Positions 35,088 to 43,761 of a DNA stretch of 64,000 nucleotides are shown here, one piece after another. Under the pieces are notes generated by a model, which did not search any database, was not told the DNA's origin, and saw only the letters and a program-made list of their open reading frames with translations. Source of the DNA: Lysobacteraceae bacterium NML93-0793 (GTDB lineage: Bacteria > Pseudomonadota > Gammaproteobacteria > Xanthomonadales > Xanthomonadaceae). Each line of letters starts with the position of its first letter. Position 1 is the stretch's first letter. Both the position numbers and the translations under genes were made by a program. The stretch is taken from positions 25,827 to 89,826 of the forward strand of contig NTJG01000015.1 of the NCBI GenBank assembly GCA_002324875.1. The letters run 5' to 3'.

Positions 35088-36992
35088 TCAGGCCGCGCGC
35101 ATGCGCCGTGCGCGTTCCAGGTGCACCAGCAGCAGCGAGATCGCAGCGGGTGTCATGCCGGGAATGCGCTGCGCCTGGCCGACCGTCAACGGACGCACCT
35201 GGGTGAGCTTCTGCGCGAGCTCGGCCGACAGGCCGCGCACCTGCGCGTAATCGAAATCCTGCGCGATCGCGGTGGTTTCCTGGCGCTGCTGACGTTCGAT
35301 CTCGACGCGCTGGCGTTCGAGATAACCGGAATACTTGGCTTCGATCTCGACCTGCTCGGCGACGTCGGCATCCGTGACGCCCGGCCCGATGCCATCGACC
35401 CGCATCAGCGCTGCATAGCCGAGCTCGGGGCGACGCAGCAGATCGATGCCGTTGCTTTCGCGGCGCAGTTCGATGCCGAGCGCGTCGACCGCGGCGCGTC
35501 CGATGGCGTTCTGCGGCGATGCCCACAGGCCGCGAAGACGCTGGCTTTCCTGTTCGACCGCTTCACGCTTGGCCTCGAAGCGCGCCCAGCGCGCATCGTC
35601 GACGAGACCGAGACTGCGGCCGGCTTCGGTCAGACGCAGGTCCGCATTGTCCTCGCGCAGCTGCAGCCGGTATTCGGCGCGGCTGGTGAACATGCGGTAC
35701 GGCTCCTTCGTGCCGTGGGTGATCAGGTCGTCGACCAGCACGCCGATGTAGGCCTGGTCGCGCCGCGGGCTCCAGCCATCGAGGCCGCGCACCCGGCGCG
35801 CGGCGTTGACGCCGGCCAGCAGGCCCTGCGCCGCGGCTTCCTCGTAGCCGGTGGTGCCGTTGATCTGGCCGGCGAAGTACAGGCCGGCGACGGCGCGCGT
35901 TTCCAGCGTGTGCTTGAGCCCGCGCGGGTCGAAGAAGTCGTACTCGATCGCGTAGCCGGCGCGGGTGATGTGCGCCTGCTCGAAACCGACGATGCTGCGC
36001 ACGAGTTCGAGCTGCACGTCGAACGGCAGCGAAGTCGAGATGCCGTTGGGATAGATCTCGGCGACATCGAGGCCTTCGGGTTCGACGAAGATCTGGTGGC
36101 TGTCCTTGTCGGCGAAGCGCACCACCTTGTCCTCGATCGACGGACAGTAGCGCGGGCCGATGCCCTCGATCTGGCCCGAGTACATCGGCGAGCGGTGCAG
36201 CGCGCCGCGGATGATGTCGTGCGTGCGTTCGGTGGTGCGGGTGATCCAGCACGGCACCTGGCGCGGATGATCGTCGCGTGTGCCCATGAAGGAAAACACC
36301 GGGCGCGGATCGTCGCCCGGCTGGATGGTCATCGCGTCGTAGTCGAGCGTGCGACCGTCGATGCGCGGCGGCGTGCCGGTCTTGAGGCGATCGACGACGA
36401 ACGGGCGTTCGCGCAGCTTGGCGGCGAGTGTGGCCGCAGGCGGATCGCCGGCGCGGCCGCCGGCCGATTGCGCCTCGCCGATGTGGATGCGCCCGGCGAG
36501 GAAGGTGCCCGCGGTCAGCACCACCGCCGGCGCGTCGAAGCGCAGGCCGGCCTGGGTGATGACGCCGCGGACGGCATCGCCTTCGGACATGCCGTCGTGA
36601 ATCAGCAGATCATCGACTGCGGACTGGAAGATCGTCAGGTTCGGCTGCGCCTCGACGGCGCGGCGCACGAACGCGCGATAGAGATTGCGGTCGGCCTGGC
36701 AACGCGTCGCGCGCACCGCCGGGCCCTTGGACGCATTGAGCCTGCGCCACTGGATGCCCGCCGCGTCGGCCGCGCGCGCCATCACGCCGCCCAGCGCGTC
36801 GATCTCGCGCACCAGATGGCCCTTGCCGATGCCGCCGATCGCCGGGTTGCAGCTCATCACGCCGATGGTCTCGACGTTGTGGGTCAGCAGCAGCGTGCGC
36901 GCACCGGCGCGCGCCGACGCGAGCGCGGCCTCGGTACCGGCGTGACCGCCGCCGACGACGATGACGTCGTAGCTGTGGAAATCCTTGGGCAT
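35088..36992 (-). CDS. mnmG: tRNA uridine 5-carboxymethylaminomethyl modification enzyme, FAD subunit
   Basis: 634 residues, full length. MnmG with MnmE makes (c)mnm5U at wobble position 34. Seen: FAD-binding [15 protein letters not shown] at the N-terminus, [63 protein letters not shown] and [20 protein letters not shown], and the C-terminal [15 protein letters not shown]. The ATG at 36992 is fixed by the conserved start and by GATAAT six bases upstream. The downstream neighbour is a small membrane protein; upstream is a predicted sRNA transcribed in the opposite direction. Confidence 0.97.
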   Translation of the reverse strand: MPKDFHSYDVIVVGGGHAGTEAALASARAGARTLLLTHNVETIGVMSCNPAIGGIGKGHLVREIDALGGVMARAADAAGIQWRRLNASKGPAVRATRCQADRNLYRAFVRRAVEAQPNLTIFQSAVDDLLIHDGMSEGDAVRGVITQAGLRFDAPAVVLTAGTFLAGRIHIGEAQSAGGRAGDPPAATLAAKLRERPFVVDRLKTGTPPRIDGRTLDYDAMTIQPGDDPRPVFSFMGTRDDHPRQVPCWITRTTERTHDIIRGALHRSPMYSGQIEGIGPRYCPSIEDKVVRFADKDSHQIFVEPEGLDVAEIYPNGISTSLPFDVQLELVRSIVGFEQAHITRAGYAIEYDFFDPRGLKHTLETRAVAGLYFAGQINGTTGYEEAAAQGLLAGVNAARRVRGLDGWSPRRDQAYIGVLVDDLITHGTKEPYRMFTSRAEYRLQLREDNADLRLTEAGRSLGLVDDARWARFEAKREAVEQESQRLRGLWASPQNAIGRAAVDALGIELRRESNGIDLLRRPELGYAALMRVDGIGPGVTDADVAEQVEIEAKYSGYLERQRVEIERQQRQETTAIAQDFDYAQVRGLSAELAQKLTQVRPLTVGQAQRIPGMTPAAISLLLVHLERARRMRAA

Positions 36993-36998
36993 GGGCGG

Positions 36999-37004
36999 AT
37001 TATC
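36999..37004 (-). promoter_or_regulatory. Putative -10 element (GATAAT), leaderless start of mnmG
   Basis: On the minus strand GATAAT is followed by six bases (CCGCCC) and the ATG at 36992. It is a close match to the -10 consensus; no -35 is evident. Confidence 0.5.
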
Positions 37005-37043
37005 GCGCGGATCGGAGCCACGGGCAGGCCGAGCCGCCAAGGT

Positions 37044-37059
37044 TGGCATGGTTTCTGCG
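37044..37059 (+). promoter_or_regulatory. Candidate sigma-54 promoter (TGGCATG-N4-CTGCG)
   Basis: TGGCATG, four bases, CTGCG. Compared with the -24/-12 consensus TGGCACG-N4-TTGCA it keeps the invariant GG and GC at the correct distance and differs at three positions. It sits in an intergenic region, directed away from mnmG, about 110 bp upstream of a strong intrinsic terminator. Confidence 0.5.
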
Positions 37060-37069
37060 TACATCCTGG

Positions 37070-37191
37070 CTGCACCCGGGACGGCGAGCGTCTGAAAGGG
37101 GGGCGCGGCTGGAGATTGGAACAGGGCCGGCCAAGCACAACCCGGGGAAGCGCGGGGCCGGATGTCGGGGGACATCCGGCCCCATTTTTTT
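37070..37191 (+). ncRNA. Candidate small RNA (~120 nt) ending in an intrinsic terminator
   Basis: Predicted from a sigma-54-like promoter (37044-37059) and a perfect 13-bp terminator stem with T-tract (37154-37191), with no credible protein between. It lies between mnmG and a lipoprotein gene, both on the minus strand, so the plus-strand terminator has no protein gene to serve. The body is purine-rich in parts (GAAAGGGGGG; GGAGATTGGAACAGG). The 5' end is inferred at about 12 bases after the -12 element. Orientation and 3' end are well supported; identity with any known RNA family could not be tested. Confidence 0.45.
37154..37191 (+). terminator. Intrinsic terminator
   Basis: GGGGCCGGATGTC / GACATCCGGCCCC, 13 perfect base pairs with a GGGG loop, then A and seven T. 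It is the clearest rho-independent terminator in the window and works on the plus strand only. Confidence 0.85.
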
Positions 37192-37230
37192 CGGCTCGAC
37201 GCCACGCCGCATGGGCTGGGACGAAGAGCC

Positions 37231-37283
37231 GATACCCGACGAAGGCGGAACAGGGGGGATCCGGTGATCCTCCGCCGGGTATC
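37231..37283. other. Nested hairpin near the 3' end of the lipoprotein gene
   Basis: Three nested stems: GATACCC/GGGTATC (37231-37237 with 37277-37283), GGCGGA/TCCGCC (37244-37249 with 37271-37276) and GGATC/GATCC (37257-37261 with 37266-37270), loop CGGT. It lies 85 bp beyond the stop of the minus-strand lipoprotein gene and has no T-tract, so it may stabilise the mRNA end or belong to another transcript. The rest of 36993-37367 holds only the sRNA candidate. Confidence 0.5.
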
Positions 37284-37367
37284 GACAAGCAGTGACCTTT
37301 TGGTCGTAAACCGACGCAATCGGTCAGGCGCGGCCAGCTTGGCGCGCCGCCACCGACTGCGCAAGCC

Positions 37368-38057
37368 TTATTCGGGCTGGGCTTCGCGACGTGTGACCGA
37401 TTGCCTCATTTCACGGCGCGGGGCCTCAGGACGCCCCTCGACACGCGGCGCCGGTCGCGCGGCGGGTGACGCCTGGGGCGGGCGAGGACGCGATGTGCCT
37501 TCGGTGCGACCCGGGCGCGGGCCCTGCGGACGCACGCTGCCTTCCGGACGCGGTGGCCGGTTGCCCCAGCTGCCGCCGGGCCGCCCGGGCCGATCCGCAT
37601 CGGGCGGGCGCCGCGGGCGATCGGGACGCCCGCTGCCGGGGCGCCCGTCCCAGGAGCCCCCGGGCCGACCGGGCCGCCCGCTGTCGGGACGACCTGGACG
37701 GCCGCCGCTCCATCCCGGACGATCCGGACGCGTGTGGCCATGGCCCTGACCGGGGCGGTGCGGCGGCCGGTGACCCGGACGCCCGGGTACCACCGGCTGC
37801 ACGATCACGGTCGGCGGCCGGTAATACCCGTAGGGGTAGCGGTTCCAGACTCCGTAACCATAAGGCGAGCCGTAACCGGCGCCGCCGTACCAGCCGCCGT
37901 AGCGGCTGTAGCCGACGCTGCCGTAGGGGGCGCCGTAGCTGCGGTACACCGTGCCGGGTGAGCCGTAGTAGTAATCGCCGCTGCCGCCGCGATAGCCGTA
38001 GCTCGCGCAGCCGGCCAATGTGGCGCAGGCGAGCAGGATCAAAGCCTTGCGGATCAT
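37368..38057 (-). CDS. Low-complexity lipoprotein (Tyr/Gly-rich then Arg-Pro-Gly-rich)
   Basis: 229 residues. Lipobox LAGC with Cys at residue 17 after a short hydrophobic segment. Residues ~18-80 are rich in Tyr, Gly and Ser (GDYYYGSPGTVYRSYGAPYG). Residues ~90-229 are rich in Arg, Pro and Gly with GRPGRP-type repeats and RPDRP variants. No folded domain is evident. It is probably an envelope lipoprotein with an extended, strongly basic tail that could bind anionic polymers such as peptidoglycan, LPS or DNA (inference). SD-like GGAAGGGG precedes the start. Confidence 0.7.
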   Translation of the reverse strand: MIRKALILLACATLAGCASYGYRGGSGDYYYGSPGTVYRSYGAPYGSVGYSRYGGWYGGAGYGSPYGYGVWNRYPYGYYRPPTVIVQPVVPGRPGHRPPHRPGQGHGHTRPDRPGWSGGRPGRPDSGRPGRPGGSWDGRPGSGRPDRPRRPPDADRPGRPGGSWGNRPPRPEGSVRPQGPRPGRTEGTSRPRPPQASPAARPAPRVEGRPEAPRREMRQSVTRREAQPE

Positions 38058-38192
38058 GGCGATTCACCCCTTCCGATCGGAGTCCCAGCTTCGGCCCGAC
38101 GTATTGAATCCGCCCTTAAGCCGGCCGCCGGGGCTGAACGCAGCCTGCGGGCACGGGCGCGCGCAAGCCGTGAAAGGCATGGGAGGCTCCGT

Positions 38193-38198
38193 TACGCT
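38193..38198 (+). promoter_or_regulatory. Putative -10 element (TACGCT), leaderless start of the dehydratase gene
   Basis: TACGCT is followed by six bases (TGCCGG) and the ATG at 38205. A GTGAAA at 38170-38175 lies 17 bp upstream as a possible -35. Confidence 0.5.
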
Positions 38199-38204
38199 TG
38201 CCGG

Positions 38205-39179
38205 ATGTCCGCCCCTCTTCCCCAGCCCGACGATGTGCTCGCCGCAAGCGCCCGTATCGCCGCGCTGATTCACGTCACACCGGTGCTCCGCAGCCGCTCT
38301 GTCGATGCATTGGCCGGATGTTCGCTGCACCTCAAGGCCGAACATCTGCAGCGCGCGGGCGCGTTCAAGTTCCGCGGTGCCAGCAATGCCGTATTCGGGC
38401 TCGACGACGCCGATGCGCGCCGCGGCGTGGTCACCCATTCCTCGGGCAATCACGGCGCCGCCCTCGCCCTGGCCGCGCATCTGCGCAGGATTCCCTGTCA
38501 CGTGGTCGTACCGCAGGGCGCGGTGGCGACCAAGCTCGCCGCCATCGCGTCCTACGGCGCAGTGCTGCACCACTGCGAGGCCACCCTGGCCGCGCGCGAG
38601 GCCATGTGCGAACAGGTGCGTGTCGCGACAGGCGCGCGTGTGGTGCATCCCTACACACATCCCGACGTGATCGCCGGTCAGGGCACGGCGGCGCTGGAAC
38701 TGCTGCAGACGGCCGGCACGCTGGACGACCTCGTGGTGCCGGTGGGCGGCGGTGGACTGGCGGCCGGCACGGCGTTGGCCCTGCAGGCACATGCGCCGGC
38801 GACGCGCCTGGTGCTGGCCGAACCCGTCGGCGCGGACGACGCGCGGCGGTCGCTGCAGGCCGGCCGCCGCGTCGATGCACTCACGCCGGACACGCTCTGC
38901 GACGGCCTGCGGGGCCTGCTGGGCCAGCCCAACTTCGACATCCTCTCCGGCCATCGCAGCACCGACGGCGCGGCGGTCGAGGTCATCGCGGTCGAAGACG
39001 CCGCGACGGTCGCGGCCCAACGCCTGCTGGTGGTGCGCACCAAGCAACTCGTCGAACCCTCGTCGGCGATCGCACTGGCGGCCGTGCTCGCCGAGCCGGC
39101 GCGCTTCTCACGACGCCGTGTCGGCATCGTGCTCAGCGGCGGCAACGTCGATCCCGACCACCTGCCGTGGTGCGCGTGA
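38205..39179 (+). CDS. PLP-dependent threonine/serine dehydratase-like enzyme
   Basis: 324 residues, fold type II PLP enzyme. The PLP lysine is in AFKFRGASNA, the phosphate-binding loop is VPVGGGGLAAGTALAL, and the asparagine loop is SSGNHGAALALAA. The C-terminal LSGGNVD is also typical of catabolic (TdcB/IlvA1) threonine dehydratases and serine racemases. It lacks the C-terminal ACT regulatory domains of biosynthetic IlvA, so it is likely unregulated by isoleucine. It would convert Thr to 2-oxobutyrate or Ser to pyruvate. Start supported by the upstream TACGCT. A DUF218 gene follows after 17 bp. Confidence 0.88.
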   Translation: MSAPLPQPDDVLAASARIAALIHVTPVLRSRSVDALAGCSLHLKAEHLQRAGAFKFRGASNAVFGLDDADARRGVVTHSSGNHGAALALAAHLRRIPCHVVVPQGAVATKLAAIASYGAVLHHCEATLAAREAMCEQVRVATGARVVHPYTHPDVIAGQGTAALELLQTAGTLDDLVVPVGGGGLAAGTALALQAHAPATRLVLAEPVGADDARRSLQAGRRVDALTPDTLCDGLRGLLGQPNFDILSGHRSTDGAAVEVIAVEDAATVAAQRLLVVRTKQLVEPSSAIALAAVLAEPARFSRRRVGIVLSGGNVDPDHLPWCA

Positions 39180-39196
39180 GCAGGCGGACGCGCACG

Positions 39197-39823
39197 ATGA
39201 GCCGCCGCCGACGTCCCGTGCTCGGATTCCTGCGCCTGTGTCTGCGCCTGCTGCTGCTCGCGGTGGTGTGGCTGCTGGGGGTGGCGGCGTGGATCGTGCA
39301 CGTGGGCAACCGTGACGAGGCCGGGCCGGCGGATGCGATCGTGGTGCTCGGCGCGGCGGCCTACGATGCGGTGCCGTCGCCGGTGTTCGAGGCGCGCATC
39401 GAACACGGCCTCGATCTCTACCGCGCCGGTCATGCGCCCACGTTGATCTTCACCGGCGGCTACGGCGGCGCGAAGGCGCGCTTCTCCGAAGCACAGGTCG
39501 CGCGGCGGTACGCGCTGCGCCACGACGTGCCGGACTCGGCGATCCTGATCGAATCGCGCTCGCGCACCACGCTGGAGAACCTGATCGAGACCCGCGCACT
39601 GATGCAGGCACACGACCTGCACCGGGTGATCATCGTCAGCGATCCCCTGCACATGGCGCGCGCCCTGCGCGCCGCGCGCCGCCTCGGTATCGACGCGGTC
39701 GGCTCGCCGACGCCGTCGACCCGTTTCCGCACCTTCCGCACCCAGCGCGAGTTCCTGCTGCGCGAGGTCTACTTCTTTCACCGCGACCTGCTGGACGCGG
39801 CCCATGGAGCACTCGCCCGATGA
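39197..39823 (+). CDS. YdcF/ElyC-like DUF218 membrane-anchored protein
   Basis: 208 residues: basic N-terminus (MSRRRRPVLGFLR), one membrane helix (LLLLAVVWLLGVAAWIV), then a DUF218 domain: ADAIVVLGAAAYDAVPSPVF, GHAPTLIFTGGYGG, ILIESRSRTTLENLIE and VIIVSDPLHMARALRAARR. DUF218 proteins such as SanA, YdcF and ElyC act in envelope or vancomycin-permeability functions. The domain is probably periplasmic. It lies 17 bp after the dehydratase gene and overlaps the next gene (ATGA), forming a three-gene operon. Confidence 0.85.
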   Translation: MSRRRRPVLGFLRLCLRLLLLAVVWLLGVAAWIVHVGNRDEAGPADAIVVLGAAAYDAVPSPVFEARIEHGLDLYRAGHAPTLIFTGGYGGAKARFSEAQVARRYALRHDVPDSAILIESRSRTTLENLIETRALMQAHDLHRVIIVSDPLHMARALRAARRLGIDAVGSPTPSTRFRTFRTQREFLLREVYFFHRDLLDAAHGALAR

Positions 39824-40233
39824 GCGATTCGCCTGCCACCACCGCGGATCTCGTCCGCGCCTACTACGCCGCGTTCAACGCCGGCGATCGCGACGCGATG
39901 CTCGCCCTGCTGACCGATGACGTGGCGCACGACCTCAACCAGGGCGCCCGCGAGACCGGCCGCGAGGCCTTCGCCGCCTTCATGCGGCGCATGGACACCA
40001 GCTATCGCGAGCGACTGGACGACATCGTGGTGATGACCAGCAGCGACGGCACCCGCGCGGCGGCCGAGTACGTGGTGCACGGGGAGTACCTGGCCGACGA
40101 TGCCGGCCTGCCGCCCGCCCGCGGCCAGCGCTATGTGCTGCCGGGCGGCGCGTTCTTCGCGATCCGCGACGGGCGCATCGCCCGCGTGAGCAACTACTAC
40201 AACCTCGAGGACTGGATCGCGCAGGTGGGGTGA
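39820..40233 (+). CDS. SnoaL/NTF2-like protein
   Basis: 137 residues with the NTF2-like alpha+beta cone: LVRAYYAAFNAGDRDAMLALLTDDVAH at the N-terminus (shown by AAFNAGDRDAMLALLTDDV) and later GGAFFAIRDGRIARVSNYYN. This resembles ketosteroid isomerase-like SnoaL proteins; many of these have no known substrate. It overlaps the DUF218 gene by 4 bp. No signal peptide. Confidence 0.8.
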   Translation: MSDSPATTADLVRAYYAAFNAGDRDAMLALLTDDVAHDLNQGARETGREAFAAFMRRMDTSYRERLDDIVVMTSSDGTRAAAEYVVHGEYLADDAGLPPARGQRYVLPGGAFFAIRDGRIARVSNYYNLEDWIAQVG

Positions 40234-40316
40234 GGCATCAGGCCGGGATTCGGGATTCGAAGAGCGTGCGCGCTGCCGTTGGCCCGTGCGGTCGCGATGC
40301 GCTCGACGGGTGCGGA

Positions 40317-40928
40317 TCAGCCGGCAGGCTGGCTGTCGGCGACGAGCGTGAGGCCTTCGTTGAGCAGCCAGCGCGTGGCCAGCACGCGTTGCGGCTGCGG
40401 CTGGTCCTTGAGCACGTCGACCATCTGTCGGAACGACCGGCAGCGGGCCTGACGGCTGGCGTCGTCGGTGCCGGTCGCGGTCATGCCGAGCATGAAACCG
40501 TCGTGCAGCAACGTCGCCGTCACCGCGGCCTGGCGCAGCACCTGCTGCGCGGCCGCCGGATCGAAGGGCTGTGGCGTGCCCTGCAGCCCGCTGACCGCGA
40601 CATCGGTGAAGGCGCTGGCGAAGCGGTTGCGGCTGGCCGGACCGAGACGGTCCACCGTGCGCTGGAAAGCGGCGAGATCGCGGGCCGCGTCGGGTTCGAA
40701 CAGCGCGCACAGCGCGCGCGCTTCGTCGGGCTGGCGCGAGGCGTGCAGCACGGCCTGGAACAGCGAATCGATCGCGGGCGTGGAGGCCCGGCGCAGCACG
40801 TCGCCCCCGGTGGCCATGACCGCCGCCGGATCGATCCGCGACAGATCGATCTCGTACTGCTGTGCGCTGGCGAATCCCGGGCAGGCCAGTGCGAAGCCGA
40901 GCACGGCGCGAGAGAGAGATCGACGCAT
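40317..40928 (-). CDS. Exported hypothetical protein
   Basis: 203 residues from the ATG at 40928, with signal peptide (SLSRAVLGFALACPGFASA, cleavage before QQYE). The mature part is largely helical with ALCALFEPDAARDLAAFQRT and a SRQARCRSFRQMVDVL segment, giving two Cys that could form a disulfide. No recognised domain. CAGGAC precedes the start by eight bases. It lies 79 bp downstream of bioC in the same direction and may be read with the biotin operon, though nothing ties it to biotin. Confidence 0.65.
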   Translation of the reverse strand: MRRSLSRAVLGFALACPGFASAQQYEIDLSRIDPAAVMATGGDVLRRASTPAIDSLFQAVLHASRQPDEARALCALFEPDAARDLAAFQRTVDRLGPASRNRFASAFTDVAVSGLQGTPQPFDPAAAQQVLRQAAVTATLLHDGFMLGMTATGTDDASRQARCRSFRQMVDVLKDQPQPQRVLATRWLLNEGLTLVADSQPAG

Positions 40929-41007
40929 CGGAGTGTCCTGCAGCCGGAAATCGGCGACTCGGACGGAGTCTAGGACGGCGGCGCTGAACTCGACGCCGCC
41001 GCGGCGC

Positions 41008-41919
41008 TCAGGTGCCGCTGCGCCTGCGCACCGGAATCGCGGACGCGTCGAAGCGCGCCAGCTCTTCGCCGCCGTCGCGGATCGGCGCGCCGTGGGCCGG
41101 TGACCAGGCCATCGCGGTGATCCATTCCCAGCTCGCCGGCAGGCCCTGCGGCGTGCGGAACTGCTCGTAGTGCGCGGCGGCGGCGGCGAAGCGCGCACGC
41201 CCGGTCATCGAGCGACGCCGGGTGGCGAGCGCGTTGGTCGCGCCGATCGCGCGCTGTTCTCGCATCAGTGACGCCATGTCCGGATGCCAGTGCACGGCGA
41301 GGTCGCGATCGAGCACCGGATTGCGGAAGCCGGCGCGCATCAGCGCATCGCCGAACTCGCCGATCGACACGAACGGACTCACGTGGGGCGTGTCGTCGGC
41401 ATGGCCGAACGCCTCGCGCAGCTCGATCAGGCTCTGCGGGCCGAAGGTCGAGACCAGCAGCAATCCGTCCGGCTTGAGCACGCGGCGGAAGCCCGCGAAG
41501 GCCGCGGACAGATCGTCCACCCATTGCAGGCACAGGTTGGAGACCAGCACGTCGACGCTGTTGTCGGCCAGCGGCAGCGCGCGCAGGTCGGCGCACACGC
41601 GGTCCACCGGCCGCGGCTGCAGGCCGAGCTTCGCCAGCATGCCGGCGCCTGCGCCGACCGGCGCCTGGCGCAGCATCGGCAGCGCCAGATCCAGCGCGAC
41701 GATGCGCGCCTTGGGCCAGCGCGCGCGCATCGCCAGCGCCGCATGCGCCGGCCCGCTGCCGACATCCAGCACGACGCCCGGCACGCGATCGTCCAGATAG
41801 TCCAGCGATTCCAGCAGCTGGGCCTCGATGTCGCGCTGCAGGGCAGCGGCGGCGGTGTACGTGGTCGAGGCGCGCGAGAACGCGCGGCGGACGTGGGCGG
41901 CGTCGAAGATTCGGGTCAT
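41008..41919 (-). CDS. bioC: Malonyl-[acyl-carrier protein] O-methyltransferase BioC
   Basis: 303 residues, class I SAM methyltransferase that masks malonyl-ACP as its methyl ester to begin pimeloyl synthesis. It starts RIFDAAHVRRAFSRASTTY, typical of BioC. The SAM site is VVLDVGSGPAHAALAMRAR, then IVALDLALPMLRQA, and SNLCLQWVDDLSAAFAGFRR with LLVSTFGPQSLIELREAF. The start at 41919 overlaps the bioH stop (ATGA). It is the last clear gene of the biotin operon. The C-terminus is a little longer and more basic than in enteric BioC. Confidence 0.93.
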   Translation of the reverse strand: MTRIFDAAHVRRAFSRASTTYTAAAALQRDIEAQLLESLDYLDDRVPGVVLDVGSGPAHAALAMRARWPKARIVALDLALPMLRQAPVGAGAGMLAKLGLQPRPVDRVCADLRALPLADNSVDVLVSNLCLQWVDDLSAAFAGFRRVLKPDGLLLVSTFGPQSLIELREAFGHADDTPHVSPFVSIGEFGDALMRAGFRNPVLDRDLAVHWHPDMASLMREQRAIGATNALATRRRSMTGRARFAAAAAHYEQFRTPQGLPASWEWITAMAWSPAHGAPIRDGGEELARFDASAIPVRRRSGT

Positions 41920-42743
41920 TGCGGCAGGGTGCGGACGTCGGGTCCGTCGGCGACGGCGGCCGCCGCATCCGGAAGAAAGGCATGCAGCTGCTCGACGACC
42001 GCATCGGCATGGGTGAGAAACGGCGCGTGCCCGGCATGGTCGAGAGTAACGGCGGTGGCCGCCGGGGTGCGCCCGGCGGCATCGTGCATCGCGCGCGGAT
42101 CGACCAGGCGATCGCGGCGTCCGGCCAGCCACAGGCTCGGCACCTGCAGGCCGGGCAGCGTCTTGCGCAGATCCACCGATTCCAGCAGGCCCAGGCCGTC
42201 GACGAGCACACGCGTCGCCGGCTCGCCGCGTGCGAACACCTCGGCGCGCAGCGTGCGCAGTTCGCCGCGCGCATCATCGGAGCCGAAGGCTTCGAGCGCG
42301 ATGAAGCGATCCAGCGTGCCGCGATAGTCGCTGCGCAGGCCGCCGGCGAAATCGCGGAACACCTGCGGCGCCATGCCGTGCGGCCAGTCGCGCGCGCTGA
42401 CGAACCGCGGGTTGGCGCACAGCATCACCAGTGATGTCGCGATGTCGGGGCGGGTGGCGGCCGCGTGCAGCGCGAACAGCCCGCCCAGCGACCAGCCCAG
42501 CCACGGCGCAGGCGGCAGGGCACGCGCGAGCGCACCGACCACCGGTTCGAGCGCCAGGGGCAGCGCGCTGTCACGACTGTGGCCATGGCCGGGCAGGTCG
42601 ACGATGTACAGCGTATGCGTGCGCCGCAGGCGCTCGCGCAGCGGCGCGAACACGCCGCCGTGCATGGCCCAGCCGTGCAGCAGCACGAGCGGCGGGCCAT
42701 CGCCGACGATGTCGATGTGCAGGTCGTCCGGTGTTTCGGTCAT
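41916..42743 (-). CDS. bioH: Pimeloyl-[acyl-carrier protein] methyl ester esterase BioH
   Basis: 275 residues, alpha/beta hydrolase that removes the methyl group from pimeloyl-ACP methyl ester. Motifs: LVLLHGWAMHGGVFAPL, VDLPGHGHSRD, nucleophile GWSLGGLFALHAA (Ser) and DHAGHAPFLTH (His). GWSLGG is the BioH-type elbow. It lies 13 bp downstream of the transporter gene and overlaps bioC by 4 bp. Confidence 0.93.
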   Translation of the reverse strand: MTETPDDLHIDIVGDGPPLVLLHGWAMHGGVFAPLRERLRRTHTLYIVDLPGHGHSRDSALPLALEPVVGALARALPPAPWLGWSLGGLFALHAAATRPDIATSLVMLCANPRFVSARDWPHGMAPQVFRDFAGGLRSDYRGTLDRFIALEAFGSDDARGELRTLRAEVFARGEPATRVLVDGLGLLESVDLRKTLPGLQVPSLWLAGRRDRLVDPRAMHDAAGRTPAATAVTLDHAGHAPFLTHADAVVEQLHAFLPDAAAAVADGPDVRTLPQ

Positions 42744-42756
42744 CGTCGTCGCGGCC

Positions 42757-43761
42757 TCAACCGCCCTTGTCGCTGCGCAGGGCGCGGGTCCGGCGGGGGC
42801 TGCCGGCAGCCGGCCGCGCGACCAGCACGGCGAAGGCGACGATGCCGGCCGTCACGATGCCGGCGCCGAGCAGGGCACGCCCCTGGGGCCAGGCCTCGTG
42901 CAGGAACAGCGCGCCCAGCAGCGCGGCGAACAGCAGTTCGGCCGCCTGCATGGCTTCGGCGGCGCCCAGCGCCACCGGGTTGTCGCGCACCATGCCGGTG
43001 GCCTGGAAGAACAGGATCGTCGCGATCACTCCCGCACTCAGCGCGACGCCCGCGGCCAGCCACACCTGCGGCATCGACGGCGCCCCGGCCTGGTGCCAGG
43101 CGAACGCGGCGACCAGCAGCCACAGCGGCTGGCTCACGAGCGTCATGCCGAACACGCGTTGGGTGGCGTTGAGGGTCTCGCCGGTGCGTTCGAGGTGCAA
43201 CAGCAACAGCCGGTTGCCGAGCGGATACGCGACCGCCGCGGTCAACACGCAGGCCAGCGCGATCCAGCCGGCGGCGCCGAGCCCCGCACCGCCGTGGCCG
43301 AACTGCATCAGCAGCACGCCGACGAGAATGGCTGCCGCAACGGCGAGCGCCACGGGCGGCACACGTCCGCGCGCATCGCGATACAGCAGCGGCGCGCACA
43401 ACATGCCGGCGATCACGGTGAACTGGAAACTGCCCGCCACCAGCCACGCCGGCCCGCTCGACGCCGCGTAGGCGAGCATGCAATAGAACAGCAGGAACCC
43501 GATCGCGCTGCAGCGCAGCCACGCGCCGGGATGTGCGGCGATCGCGCGCAGCACCGGCATCGCGCCGCCCTGCCAGGGCATCAACGGCAGCAGCAGCGGC
43601 AGGGTGATGAAGTAGCGCAGGCACGCGGTCCATGCCCAGTGGCCGCCGCCGCTCGCGCTGGCGCGGTTGAGCACATAGGTCAGCGTGAAGAACAGCGCCG
43701 ACGCCAGTGCGATCCCGACCGCGAGCAGCGCGCGGCGGGCGTCTGTCGACGACGCGGTCAT
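42757..43761 (-). CDS. EamA/DMT-superfamily transporter in the biotin operon
   Basis: 334 residues with ten membrane helices in two EamA-like halves ([65 protein letters not shown]). This matches the multidrug-resistance efflux transporter branch of the DMT superfamily. It starts in an ATGA overlap with bioF and is 13 bp from bioH, so it is fully embedded in the biotin operon. A role in moving biotin or a precursor is inference from context only. Confidence 0.85.
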   Translation of the reverse strand: MTASSTDARRALLAVGIALASALFFTLTYVLNRASASGGGHWAWTACLRYFITLPLLLPLMPWQGGAMPVLRAIAAHPGAWLRCSAIGFLLFYCMLAYAASSGPAWLVAGSFQFTVIAGMLCAPLLYRDARGRVPPVALAVAAAILVGVLLMQFGHGGAGLGAAGWIALACVLTAAVAYPLGNRLLLLHLERTGETLNATQRVFGMTLVSQPLWLLVAAFAWHQAGAPSMPQVWLAAGVALSAGVIATILFFQATGMVRDNPVALGAAEAMQAAELLFAALLGALFLHEAWPQGRALLGAGIVTAGIVAFAVLVARPAAGSPRRTRALRSDKGG

